Position numbers and translations under genes: made by a program | Part shown: positions 49,338-59,080 of the stretch, piece by piece | Position numbering within the stretch: position 1 is the first letter of the stretch | Layout: every line of letters starts with the position of its first letter | DNA from: Tritrichomonas musculus | Taxonomy: Eukaryota > Parabasalia > Tritrichomonadida > Tritrichomonadidae | NCBI GenBank assembly: GCA_039105265.1 | Contig: JAPFFF010000021.1 | Location: 1,922,001-1,986,000, forward strand | Direction: 5' to 3' | DNA: 64,000 bases | Notes under the pieces: generated by a model | The model's database searches: none | What the model was told of the DNA's origin: nothing | Seen by the model: the letters and a program-made list of their open reading frames with translations, nothing else

Positions 49338-52300
49338 ATGAGTGATATAGATTTGAGTTCGATTTTGTCATTTGATTCGACAAAGCAAAGTAAAGATGGA
49401 AATTCATCGCAAAAGTCATCAAACTCTATTGTATCTCCATTCAGCAGAACATCATCTATATTAAATAATATGAATGAAAAGAAGTCGAAAGTATCAGATC
49501 ATCCTTCTTCTGGCATTTTATCATCATCTGATTTAAAAGAAAGTTTATCAGGAAGTGGCAAAATTAACGCAAGAAAAACATCTAAATTCAAAAAAGATAA
49601 AAAAAAATCTGATGATGATGACCTTGATGGCATATTTTCTTCAAGCTCATTTAAGAAATCAGGCAACAAAAAAGAAGGCAAAAATGATAAAAGCAAGAAA
49701 GAAGAAAAAAAAGTTGATATCAGTGGAATTGATATTTCGTATGTTAATTCATCTTCTGTTAGTAATTCGTCAGATAACAATAACGATCTTAAAAAAAATA
49801 AAAAAGAAAAATCTAAAAATAATAATGATCAAGATTCAGACGAGATATCAAGCAATTCGTTTTCAGATATAATATCACATTTTTCAGAGTTTAATTCAAA
49901 TTCTAATTCAACACCAAATAATAAATCCAATAAAGATGATCAAGAAGATTTAGATGAAATAATTAGTGCTCAAATTCAAAAATCATCTGACAATAATCTC
50001 AAAAATAGTGTTTCTAAAAGCTCAAACAAATCTCCATTAGGCAGCATAATGTCAGGAATAATGAGTTCTGATTCCAATCGTTCGGAGCACGAAAAAAGTA
50101 ATAATAAAAAAAGTACCACAGTCAAAAGTAAGCACAATGATTCAATGTCAGGAATAATGAGCAGTGACTCAAAATCATCACTTTCATCACATAATTTAGC
50201 AAAAGATAAGAAAGGTATCAAAAATAAAAGTGACAGTGAAGGAACAATATCTGGCATAATGAGCAGTGACTTTAATAAATCAATCCCATCGCGTCAATCA
50301 AAGCAAGAAAAAGAAAAAGAAAAAAATCATCACGATGATTCACTATCCGGAATAATTAGCAGCGATTTCAACAAATCAATTCCATCGAGCCATTCAAAAC
50401 AAGGAAAAGAGAAAGAAAAAAGTCGACATGACGATTCACTCTCAGGAATAATTAGCAGCGATTTCAACAAATCAATTCCATCGAGCCACTCAAAGCAAGA
50501 AAAAGAAAAAAGTCTACATAATGATTCGTTATCAGGCATAATGAGCAGCGATTTCAACAATTCGCTTCCATCAAAGCAAGATACAAATAAAAATGAAAAA
50601 GATACAAAAAATACGAGCAACTCAATGTCAGGAATAATGAGCAGCGAGTCAAACAAGTCTCCTTCATCGCATAATTCAAAAAAGCTCCAAAGAAAAAATT
50701 CAGATTCGATGTCAGGAATAATGAGCAGCGAGTCAAACAAGTCTCTTTCATCGCACCATTCGGCAAAAGAGAAATCAAATAGTAAAAATAAAAGCGAAAG
50801 TGAAGGAACAATGTCCGGCATAATGAGCAGCGATTTCAACAAGTCAATTCCATCGCGCAAATCAAAACAAGAGAAAGAAAAAAGTCGGAATGAAGATTCA
50901 ATGTCCGGCATAATGAGCAGCGATTTCAACAAATCGCTTCCTTCAAGTCATCCGAAACATGAGAAAGAAAAAAGCAGGCACGAAGATTCGCTCTCAGGAA
51001 TAATTAGCAGCGATTTCAACAAATCAATTCCATCGAGCCACTCAAAGCAAGATGGCGAAGAAGGCAAAAAAGAAAAAAGCGAAGGAACAATGTCAGGCAT
51101 AATGAGCAGCGATTCGCACAAGTCTATTTCATCTCGTCGCTCAGCACAGGTAACAAACAAAAATGAAGATAAAAAGCAAAGTAAGAATTCAGATTCAATG
51201 TCAGGCATAATGAGCAGCGATTCGCACAAGTCTATTTTATCACATCACTCGACACAGATGGCAAATAAAACTGAAGATAAAAATGCCAAAAAACAGAGCC
51301 AACATTCGGATTCAATGTCAGGCATAATGAGCAGCGATTCGCACAAGTCTATTTCATCACATCACTCGACGCAGATGGCAAATAAAACTGAAGATAAAAA
51401 TGCCAAAAAACAGAGCCAACATTCAGATTCAATGTCAGGCATAATGAGCAGCGATTCGCACAAGTCCATTTCATCACGCCATTCAAAGAAAGAAAAAAGT
51501 GACAGTAAAAAAGCTGATAGAAATAAAAGTGACAGTGAAGGAATGATGTCAGGCATAATGAGCAGCTCTTCGCACTCGCCGCGCAAGCTAGCCAAGCATG
51601 CCGAAGCGAAGGAAGACAACTCTGACACACAGAAAGACGCCAAAACTGGCAAAAATAAATCGCTCTCATCGTCGGGCGCACTGTCGGCCATTCTCGGGAG
51701 CAGCTTTTCATCGCCGCATCCGAAGCAGAATGAAGGAGAAGAAGAAAAGATGAAAGAAGAGTCCGAAGAGTCCGCCGATGATGAAAGATCAAAATCTCAG
51801 AATGAAAACATCTCTGACGTCATCAGTGGAAGCATAAACAGCAAGGGCAACAATGACGACGCTGATGCCGAAGCCAAAATGAAATCGAACAAATCTGATT
51901 CCGATGAAAGCAAGAAGATTAAGTCGAATTCAAGCATGTCCGGCATCTTTTCTTCATCAAATGATGACAGACGCGTCTCTAAAAAAGGAAGAAGAAAACC
52001 AAAAAAGTCAAGTGACGCTAGCTCCAATTCAAAAAGTTCGGATGCGTTTGAATTCTCAACAACTGAAGAAAAAGAAAATATTCGAATTAATTCGACAGTC
52101 GAGTTAGATAAAACTGCATCAAAAGGAAAAACAGGAACTAACAATTCTAATACTAATGAGTATTCAAATATTGAACTGAAAAAATCTGAAATCGACCAAA
52201 TTTCATCAATCTCAATTATCGAAAAATATCAGAAATCTGATACTGACGAAAACACCCAAAACAGTATCGGTAGTGATAAAAGCTCGTTAGACTTCCTAGA

Positions 52301-53978
52301 CCAAATTATATCTGAAATTGGATCGATTGATGATGATGAAGATCGCAAAGCTGGAAAAAAATCTGAACAAAAAAACGAGATTAAGCAAAATCCTAAAGAG
52401 GAAGTCAAAGACGATAAAAAAACTGAGCCAAAGGAGACAAGTACAACTAATATTACTAATGATTCTTCAATAGCTGTCGATTTTATTTCTGAAATGACAA
52501 AAAGTCAATCAAATATTGTGGATGCAGACTCTGGTTCTGGTATTTCTGTTGAAGAAGATAACTCGAAATCTAATTATTCAAAAAATTCAAGTGAACAAAG
52601 CGAATCAAAAGCCAACGAATCTTCATCTGCCATTAAAGTTGAATATTCTAATTCATCATCAAAAACTGCAAAATCATCAAACTCGTCAGAAACTCAATCC
52701 AATGATAAATCAGAACTTGTTGAAGACTTTGAATCAACAGTGGCTTCTGTATCACAATCATACATATCAAATTCTAAAAGCAAAATAGAAAATACATCCT
52801 CAAATATTGTTGTCGATTTTGAATCCAATTCAAATTCATCATTATCTCATACAAAGTCAAAATCTGAATCTGAATCACGATCTGAATCAGATAATGTGGT
52901 TAATGAAATTTCAACAGCTCTTGATATCACAGAATATAATTCTAATAAGTCTAACAGTTCAAATGAAAGTAGCAAGACTTCAAATACGGCAGAAACATTT
53001 GAATCTCAAACAATTGAAGATTTTAAATCTACAAGTGTCATATCAACTGAAGTTTCTAATGCTACATCAAATTTCATTGACATAAAATCAGATACTGAAG
53101 CATCGAAAACTATCACCGCTGATGATTCTGAATCATCAAAAACAATTAATGCTGATGATGCTTCAGAATTCATCGAAAGTCAAATTGATGATACAAAATC
53201 AAACGAAGTTGAAACATTTACAACTTCAAAATCCGAAAATACAACAGAAACCGAAGATTCACAAACAAAATCTAGGATTGAAAGCGATTTTGCCGAAGAT
53301 GAATCAAAAACAAAATCCAAAATTGAAAGCGATTTTATCAACGAAGAATCAAAAACTAAATCAGCGTTAGAAAGTGATTTTGTTGATGATGAATCAAAGA
53401 CAAAAACGACTATTGACACTGATTTTGTTGAAGAAGATGAAACGAGCCAAATAATCTCACAATCTTCTTCTTCTTCTATTTCATCAGAAAAGAAGAAGAA
53501 GAAGAAAGTTCACCATCATCATAAGCATGAATATTCTGAAGAACTCCGGATGGAAAGACCTTATGCTGCAACAATTCGAGGAAGACATGAAACAAAAATT
53601 CAATATACTCAACAGCATCAAACAAACTTTTCATTGCCTCCTGCAAAAAAGAAGAAGAAAACGTCGCAAAAACCAGGAAAAGAAATAAATGTGACACTTT
53701 TTCAACCGCCGCTTCTTAGCTCTGCATCTTTGAGCGATGTTCATTCATGTTATAGAGAATCAATCCGTGATACTCAAGAAAAACTTCGACTGCTTAACCA
53801 GTCAATTTCATCCTTGATTATCACAAGAAGAGAAAGAGATGCACAAGTTCTCCCTGAAGAAAAATTAATAACGCTTGACGGAGTATATGAAGAAGTAAAT
53901 AAGAAAATTGCTAACATGAGAGTAATTAGAGAACAAGATCCATATCTTATTCATTACTCGTCAGCTTCTGAAGTTTGA
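49338..53978 (+). CDS. Serine-rich repeat protein with about 16 S-G-I-x-S-S units, 1546 aa
   Basis: Unrecognised giant protein. Residues 1-235 are Ser/Lys/Asn-rich. Residues about 237-740 hold some 16 copies of a 25-35-residue unit with the core D-S-M-S-G-I-M-S-S-D-S-N-K-S followed by a Lys/Glu spacer. Residues 740-1385 are Ser/Glu/Lys/Asn-rich with weaker repeats, including four T-K-S-x-I-E-S-D-F units near 1310-1370. After a K-K-K-K-K-V-H-H-H-H-K-H basic patch, the last 150 residues are more ordered: G-R-H-E-T-K-I-Q-Y, then a helical hairpin rich in Leu/Arg/Glu. The repeated Ser in acidic context suggests heavy phosphorylation. Probably a cytoskeletal or scaffold protein; location unknown, no signal peptide. 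Confidence 0.7.
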   Translation: MSDIDLSSILSFDSTKQSKDGNSSQKSSNSIVSPFSRTSSILNNMNEKKSKVSDHPSSGILSSSDLKESLSGSGKINARKTSKFKKDKKKSDDDDLDGIFSSSSFKKSGNKKEGKNDKSKKEEKKVDISGIDISYVNSSSVSNSSDNNNDLKKNKKEKSKNNNDQDSDEISSNSFSDIISHFSEFNSNSNSTPNNKSNKDDQEDLDEIISAQIQKSSDNNLKNSVSKSSNKSPLGSIMSGIMSSDSNRSEHEKSNNKKSTTVKSKHNDSMSGIMSSDSKSSLSSHNLAKDKKGIKNKSDSEGTISGIMSSDFNKSIPSRQSKQEKEKEKNHHDDSLSGIISSDFNKSIPSSHSKQGKEKEKSRHDDSLSGIISSDFNKSIPSSHSKQEKEKSLHNDSLSGIMSSDFNNSLPSKQDTNKNEKDTKNTSNSMSGIMSSESNKSPSSHNSKKLQRKNSDSMSGIMSSESNKSLSSHHSAKEKSNSKNKSESEGTMSGIMSSDFNKSIPSRKSKQEKEKSRNEDSMSGIMSSDFNKSLPSSHPKHEKEKSRHEDSLSGIISSDFNKSIPSSHSKQDGEEGKKEKSEGTMSGIMSSDSHKSISSRRSAQVTNKNEDKKQSKNSDSMSGIMSSDSHKSILSHHSTQMANKTEDKNAKKQSQHSDSMSGIMSSDSHKSISSHHSTQMANKTEDKNAKKQSQHSDSMSGIMSSDSHKSISSRHSKKEKSDSKKADRNKSDSEGMMSGIMSSSSHSPRKLAKHAEAKEDNSDTQKDAKTGKNKSLSSSGALSAILGSSFSSPHPKQNEGEEEKMKEESEESADDERSKSQNENISDVISGSINSKGNNDDADAEAKMKSNKSDSDESKKIKSNSSMSGIFSSSNDDRRVSKKGRRKPKKSSDASSNSKSSDAFEFSTTEEKENIRINSTVELDKTASKGKTGTNNSNTNEYSNIELKKSEIDQISSISIIEKYQKSDTDENTQNSIGSDKSSLDFLDQIISEIGSIDDDEDRKAGKKSEQKNEIKQNPKEEVKDDKKTEPKETSTTNITNDSSIAVDFISEMTKSQSNIVDADSGSGISVEEDNSKSNYSKNSSEQSESKANESSSAIKVEYSNSSSKTAKSSNSSETQSNDKSELVEDFESTVASVSQSYISNSKSKIENTSSNIVVDFESNSNSSLSHTKSKSESESRSESDNVVNEISTALDITEYNSNKSNSSNESSKTSNTAETFESQTIEDFKSTSVISTEVSNATSNFIDIKSDTEASKTITADDSESSKTINADDASEFIESQIDDTKSNEVETFTTSKSENTTETEDSQTKSRIESDFAEDESKTKSKIESDFINEESKTKSALESDFVDDESKTKTTIDTDFVEEDETSQIISQSSSSSISSEKKKKKKVHHHHKHEYSEELRMERPYAATIRGRHETKIQYTQQHQTNFSLPPAKKKKKTSQKPGKEINVTLFQPPLLSSASLSDVHSCYRESIRDTQEKLRLLNQSISSLIITRRERDAQVLPEEKLITLDGVYEEVNKKIANMRVIREQDPYLIHYSSASEV
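50040..51570 (+). repeat. Tandem repeat array inside the serine-rich gene
   Basis: About 16 imperfect in-frame units of 75-105 bp, each with a near-constant core such as TCAGGCATAATGAGCAGCGA followed by a variable Lys/Glu-rich spacer. Adjacent units near 51190-51470 are nearly identical (nearly constant 114-126-bp periods), pointing to recent local duplication, while the outer ones are diverged. The array is a likely site of length polymorphism and of assembly error. Confidence 0.85.
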
Positions 53979-54330
53979 TTTTTTTTACATAATTGAAATT
54001 AATAAATTGTTTGTATTATTATATTTTGTTTACAAGGCTGAGATTATTCATTCAGATTTTGATATCAAATCTTTTTGGATATTTTTTTTGCTATTAGCTC
54101 ATCTAGAAATATAAACTTATGATAAGCCTATATTAGCAAATAATGATCCATAATGATCAATATATGTAGAGAGAAAATCATATAATAATTAATTTCAGTA
54201 ATAAAATAAAACTAAAAAAATATAAATTACAAATAAAAACACGAGCTTGATATATAAATTTTGGAGAAAAAACAAGTTTTAAAAGACTTTTTTTCTTAAA
54301 AATTGTGAGAATAAATTCAATTTATGAGGA
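53979..54330. other. Spacer after the serine-rich gene
   Basis: AT-rich 3' flank without recognisable features. Confidence 0.3.
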
Positions 54331-54500
54331 ATTATTTTGATAAGTTTACAATTCCATAACGATTTAAAATTTTTTCAGAAAAAGTTTGATGATAATTTTT
54401 CAATAACGTGCAAAAATTTTTTCTTAAAAAAGAGGTTTCTCGCAAAAAGTTTCCATAACGAACATGAACTTTTTCCGTAAAGGAATTGAAAAAACTGTAT
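54331..54500. repeat. Diverged single copy of the 213-bp inverted-repeat arm
   Basis: Contains TACAATTCCATAACGAT, CAGAAAAAGTTTGATGAT, AAAGTTTCCATAACGAA and GAATTGAAAAAACTGTA in the same order as the right arm of the inverted repeat at 58294-58645, with scattered mismatches and small gaps. It shows that the arm sequence is a dispersed repeat family and not only a local inversion. It is older and more decayed than the pair downstream. Confidence 0.6.
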
Positions 54501-54575
54501 TTTATTTCATTCAAAAAACCGAAAATATTTTTTTATATTTTAGAAAAAAACGTTACTAGATAATCAAGATGATAA

Positions 54576-54784
54576 TATATATTGCAAATAAAAACAATTT
54601 ACTATATAAAATTCTTATTTATTATGCATAAAATAAAAATAATTTTATTATTATATGTTTTATATTCTGATATAAGCTTAAAAAAAAATATTAGCATAAT
54701 ATATCTCAAAAAGAGTGCATTGACTAAAAATAAAAATTGTCTGATATTTTTAGTGGAAATATTAATTTTTATTTGCAATATATA
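54576..54784. repeat. Small foldback, 19-bp inverted ends
   Basis: TATATATTGCAAATAAAAA at the left is complemented perfectly at 54766-54784. The interior of about 170 bp is AT-rich without coding sense. The element lies about 130 bp upstream of the PDK1 ATG, so it may touch its promoter. Confidence 0.45.
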
Positions 54785-54917
54785 GTAAAAAATATATATA
54801 AATAATATTTATATGATTAAATAATATATTTTACAAATATTACTTAGAATAATTGAGTATCTTAATTCATATTTACTATCATCCACTTTTTCATAATTCT
54901 CTATCGTTAATACGCAA

Positions 54918-56126
54918 ATGGATCAAACAAACTTTCGACTTGAAGACTTCATTGTCGAAAATCCCATAGGTCAAGGTGCGTATGGACAAATCTATAAAGC
55001 CGTAGAACAGCGAAGTGGGAAAGAATTTGCCTTGAAAGCATTAAATCGACGTTTTTTACTCAAAATGAAAAAGCAAAATCTTCCAATCATCGAAAAAAAT
55101 GCAATAATTCGATGTCACAGTATCTTTGTTATACATCTTTTCGGAACTTTTAAAGACGATTCAAATTTATATTTTGTTTTCGAGCTAGCAGAGCATGGTG
55201 ATTTAGCCGAAGCTATAAATGATATTGGTAGCTTAAATATTGACGTTGCTCGTCTCCTTTCATCGCAACTATTAATGGCGCTTTCAGTTTGCCATCAAAA
55301 TAATATTATCCACAGAGATATCAAGCCAGAGAATATTTTGCTTGACTCAAAAAACCATGTAAAACTTTCTGATTTTGGTACAGCACTAATAAATAAAGAA
55401 AATTCGCATTGCCTTATTAGATCTTCAATTGTAGGAACACCTGCTTTTGTTGCCCCAGAACTTCTTAACGATGGTCAAATTTGTTATTCATCTGATATTT
55501 GGTCTTTTGGATGCGTTATTTTTAATATATTAACTGGTGATCCTCCATTTGAAGGAACTAATCCAGCTGAATTAATGGAAAATATTACAGCTTTGAATTT
55601 TAGCCCTGCTTCAAAGAGGTTACCAAAACTTGCAAATGATTTAATTATGAAAATTCTTGTTCTTGATCCAGCAAAACGACTTGGTTATGGCGAAGAAAAT
55701 CAAGGATATCCATCTATAAAGAACCATCCTTTTTTCAAAGGAGTCGATTGGAATACTTTATCAAAAATAGAAATGCCGTTATTCACCAAATTCGAAGAAG
55801 AACCAGCTCCAACAATTGTAGATGATCGTTTACTTCCTGGAGAAAAGATAATTCTTCAAGAAGATTTACTTCATAAAAGGAAAATCAGATGGCAAGAAAG
55901 AACAGTTTTTCTTACTTCGATGAAAAGACTTCTTCTATACAATCCTAAAAAAGATAATAAATTTAAACATGAAATTAAATTTTCTGCAGATTCGCATGTT
56001 GAATGCAATCCAAACGGAAGAGACTGGACATTATCATCAGGAAAAGTTCAAAACACATTTCGATGTAAAGATAAGAATTCTGGAATGTGGGCGGCAACTC
56101 TCATGAGAGAAATGATGAAACCTTAA
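54918..56126 (+). CDS. PDPK1: PDK1-like AGC kinase with C-terminal PH domain, 402 aa
   Basis: 3-phosphoinositide-dependent kinase, master activator of AGC kinases (phosphorylates their activation loops). Kinase domain about residues 10-275: G-Q-G-A-Y-G-Q-I-Y, A-L-K-A, I-H-R-D-I-K-P-E-N-I-L, S-D-F-G-T-A, and the activation loop S-S-I-V-G-T-P-A-F-V-A-P-E, with the PDK1-type S-x-V-G-T and no C-terminal hydrophobic motif. Residues about 300-400 form a compact PH domain (L-P-G-E-K-I-I-L, W-Q-E-R-T-V-F-L-T, L-L-L-Y-N-P, then a final helix with W-A-A). The short N-terminus and linker make it smaller than human PDK1 (556 aa). The ATG is preceded by TATCGTTAATACGCAA. Confidence 0.9.
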   Translation: MDQTNFRLEDFIVENPIGQGAYGQIYKAVEQRSGKEFALKALNRRFLLKMKKQNLPIIEKNAIIRCHSIFVIHLFGTFKDDSNLYFVFELAEHGDLAEAINDIGSLNIDVARLLSSQLLMALSVCHQNNIIHRDIKPENILLDSKNHVKLSDFGTALINKENSHCLIRSSIVGTPAFVAPELLNDGQICYSSDIWSFGCVIFNILTGDPPFEGTNPAELMENITALNFSPASKRLPKLANDLIMKILVLDPAKRLGYGEENQGYPSIKNHPFFKGVDWNTLSKIEMPLFTKFEEEPAPTIVDDRLLPGEKIILQEDLLHKRKIRWQERTVFLTSMKRLLLYNPKKDNKFKHEIKFSADSHVECNPNGRDWTLSSGKVQNTFRCKDKNSGMWAATLMREMMKP

Positions 56127-57264
56127 TTTTTCTTATTTATTATAATTTATTATTCGAATTGAAAAACTCTCATTATATTTTTTTTCTTTATGTGCGTCAT
56201 AAAAAAATATATTACATATCTATTTTAATTAATTTAGCTTTTACTTTTTCTTTTTCTTTTTTTTTTCGATGGCTTAATTAGAGGTGCTGACACCCACTTT
56301 ACATTTTTAACGTTTCTAAAAATATGTATATCTTTTTATGTATTAATAATTATTAAATCAAATTTTGATATTATATTCTAGTGCATTTATTTTATATATT
56401 TATTATTTAAATGTTTTAAAATATTAATTATATAAGTTATAATAACACAAACAAGTCACCTATGAAAATAACCCAATCCAGCCACCTGATGAATGGATTG
56501 AAACTATAATGATTAATTATTATATATATTGAGAATATATGCAACTATTCAATCATGATTCATATCATAATTTGCTCCTCGTTTACTTTTTTTTACAAAT
56601 GCATAATATTATCATAATTTGAAAAAATATTCCTTAAAAAGACTTTCTTATTGCATTTAAACCAGGAATTGTTTGGTTTTCTTGTATAAGATCACAATAA
56701 ACTATATTTTAATATATATTTTTGCGTAAAGCATGCTTTTGATAACAATTCAAAAAATTACCGTGAATTTGACAAAAAATGGACATTTTTTTAGTTTCTT
56801 TAGGGTATTGCTGATTTAAATTATATTTTGATAATATTCTCGAAGAAACTTTGTTGATGAATAATTTGTTTTGATATTTTTTTGTTTTAGTTTTCCAAAA
56901 AAACACATATGTATTTGATATGATTTTAAAAATTTAAAAAAATTCATTCAATTACATTCACTACATGTTCACTCGTTATATTTTCTTCAAAATTAGAAAA
57001 CAAATGTATGTAATTATTATTAAAGGTTGGATATCATTAATTTGAAAAATATGAAGATGATATAATTAAGATTTTTTTGAAATATAAATTTTAAACGGTC
57101 ATTAAAAAACAGTTTTTAAAATTATTTTGTATAATTAAAGTAACATAAGGCAATATTATTATAGAATATAATACTATAGTATATAATACTATAGTATATA
57201 TAGGCTATATATATATAATTAGATTGAAGCATCGCATTGAGTTGTATGGGATAATTTGTTTTTA
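56127..57264. other. AT-rich intergenic stretch
   Basis: No gene, RNA or clear repeat recognised in about 1.1 kb. Short simple-sequence patches such as repeated ACTATAGTATATA near 57170-57200 are present. Confidence 0.35.
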
Positions 57265-57283
57265 ATTTAGGAAAAACGTATTT

Positions 57284-57477
57284 TACCTCCCTCTCAATTT
57301 AAAATAATCATATCTTTATATTTTAAATATGAATTAGCTTTTTTTAAATTTAATTAATATTATGATAATTATCTAATATATTATTAATGAAGAATTATTC
57401 AATTAAATTGTTTAATAAAAAAGATAAAATGATTTAAAATATGAAATGGAGGTAAAGTTTTTTTAACTCAGTTTAAC
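57284..57477. repeat. Dispersed repeat copy 1 (ACCTCC...GGAGGT)
   Basis: Starts ACCTCCCTCTCAATTTAAAA and ends ATGGAGGTAAAGTTTTTTTA. It is about 90% identical to 58889-59080. The ends are inverted (ACCTCC/GGAGGT), as in a MITE. The interior is AT-rich and non-coding. The two copies flank the 994-bp inverted repeat in direct orientation. Confidence 0.65.
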
Positions 57478-57651
57478 TTCCACCATTCAAAGAGATTTTG
57501 GGAATTTGTAAATATCCAAATATATAAATATTTGATAACCTTCATATCATATATTCTTTTTTCATAATTTTATTTACATATTTTGAATTAATTAAAAAGA
57601 AATTAATTGTATATCATATAAGATATTATTATTTATGAAAAATAAAATTGA

Positions 57652-58645
57652 ATTACAGTTTTTTCAACAACGTTATGGAAAAAGTTGATATTCGTTATGG
57701 AAACTTTTTCTTAAAAACTTCTTTTCTAAGAAAAATTTGTATCTGTTATGGAAAAATATCACCAAACTTTTTCTGAGCAATTATTTTTTATCGTTATGGA
57801 ATTGTAAAGTTATCAATTTTTTTACTCAGAAAATGAGATATATCGTTATGGATAAATATGGAAATTGAGATAAAGTGCAAAATTGAAAGCATTTTTTATT
57901 CAAAAAAAATCTATACTCAATACAGCATTTTCTCGAACAATTAAATATAAATTCATGTTTATTTTCGTAATTAATGTTTCCTTATTCATGGTTTCTTATA
58001 ATAAATTATCAATTTACGGTAAAACTTGTAAATACAAAATACATAAAACTAATTAAGGAATATAATTTCAAATAATATCCTTTTCTAACATTAATCTGAT
58101 ATGTGATTCCTTTTTTACCAGAAGAATGATTAACAAAAATGTCTTTTGCAAGATAATTTTATAGAAAAAAAAAATGATTAAAATTATTTTTTCTATGCAT
58201 TCCTTCTTGAATTTTTCCTTTTTCACTATTTTTGCATGATATTCTTTTCACAAAGAAAAAATTGAGAAAATTAAAAGATTTTTTTCTGAGGAGTTTCCAT
58301 ATTTATCCATAACGATATATCTCATTTTCTGAGTAAAAAAATTGATAACTTTACAATTCCATAACGATAAAAAATAATTGCTCAGAAAAAGTTTGGTGAT
58401 ATTTTTCCACTAGGCTTTTGTGTCCGAAATTTTTTATATTCAAAAAGTTAAAAAAAGTATCCAAAAATATCCAATTTGGATACTTTTCGGACATTTTTCG
58501 AAACTTTTTGAGAAAAAAAATTTCGGACACAAAAGCCTAGTTTTTCCATAACAGATACAAATTTTTCTTAGAAAAGAAGTTTTTAAGAAAAAGTTTCCAT
58601 AACGAATATCAACTTTTTCCATAACGTTGTTGAAAAAACTGTAAT
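57652..58645. repeat. Large foldback with 213-bp matching arms
   Basis: The left arm 57652-57864 (from ATTACAGTTTTTTCAAC to GGATAAATATGGAAA) is repeated in reverse complement at 58294-58645. Once the 131-bp MITE and its 8-bp duplication are subtracted, the right arm is also exactly 213 bp, and I saw no mismatch by eye. The arms contain five CGTTATGGA-type motifs each. The 429-bp centre has no gene. A diverged single arm exists at 54331, so this is a repeat family. No target duplication could be read at the outer ends. Confidence 0.8.
58410..58540. mobile_element. MITE of the CTAGGCTTTTG family, 131 bp, with proven empty site
   Basis: Ends CTAGGCTTTTGTGTCC and GGACACAAAAGCCTAG are perfect complements, with TTTCGGACAC continuing the symmetry inward. 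It is flanked by the direct repeat TTTTTCCA (58402-58409 and 58541-58548). The opposite arm of the host inverted repeat preserves the uninterrupted sequence with a single TTTTTCCA, so the 8-bp duplication and the exact element borders are shown directly. Too small to code for anything; moved by another element's transposase. Confidence 0.92.
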
Positions 58646-58864
58646 ACGTTATTAGAATTAATTCTCAATTGTGATATACAAATAAACTGAGTATAAATTT
58701 AAATTAATATTTTATAATAATATAAATATGTTTTATAATATATATAATAAATATATTATCATTAATATGATGATATTACTAATATATAATCAAAAAAATA
58801 AGTATTTGTTAATAAAATAATATATTTTCAAAATTCTGATATTATCAAAATAATTTTTTCAAAA

Positions 58865-59080
58865 ACTAAACCTTGTTCAAAAAACATTACCTCCCTCTCA
58901 ATTTAAAATAATCATATCTTTATATTTTAAATATGAATTAATTTTTTATAATTTAATTAATATTATGATAATTATATAATATATTATTACTGAAGAATAA
59001 TGCAATTAAATTGTTTGATAAAAAAGATAAAATGATTTAAAATTTGATATGGAGGTAAAGTTTTTTGAACTCAGTTTAGT
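58865..59080. repeat. Dispersed repeat copy 2 with about 33-bp inverted ends
   Basis: Second copy of the ACCTCC...GGAGGT repeat. Here the inverted ends extend further outward: ACTAAACCTTGTTCAAAAAA on the left versus TTTTTTGAACTCAGTTTAGT on the right, giving about 33 bp of TIR with few mismatches. It therefore shows the full element (about 216 bp). Copy 1 has kept only its right end. Confidence 0.65.

Noticed and set aside
49499-53697. Many long open frames on the minus strand opposite the serine-rich gene
   Set aside because: They are shadows created by the repetitive, Ser/Lys-rich codon use of the plus-strand gene and have low-complexity, implausible sequences.
54918-56126. Calling the PDK1-like gene PKA or AKT
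   Set aside because: The PH domain is C-terminal rather than N-terminal, and there is no C-terminal hydrophobic motif, which fits PDK1 and not AKT or PKA.
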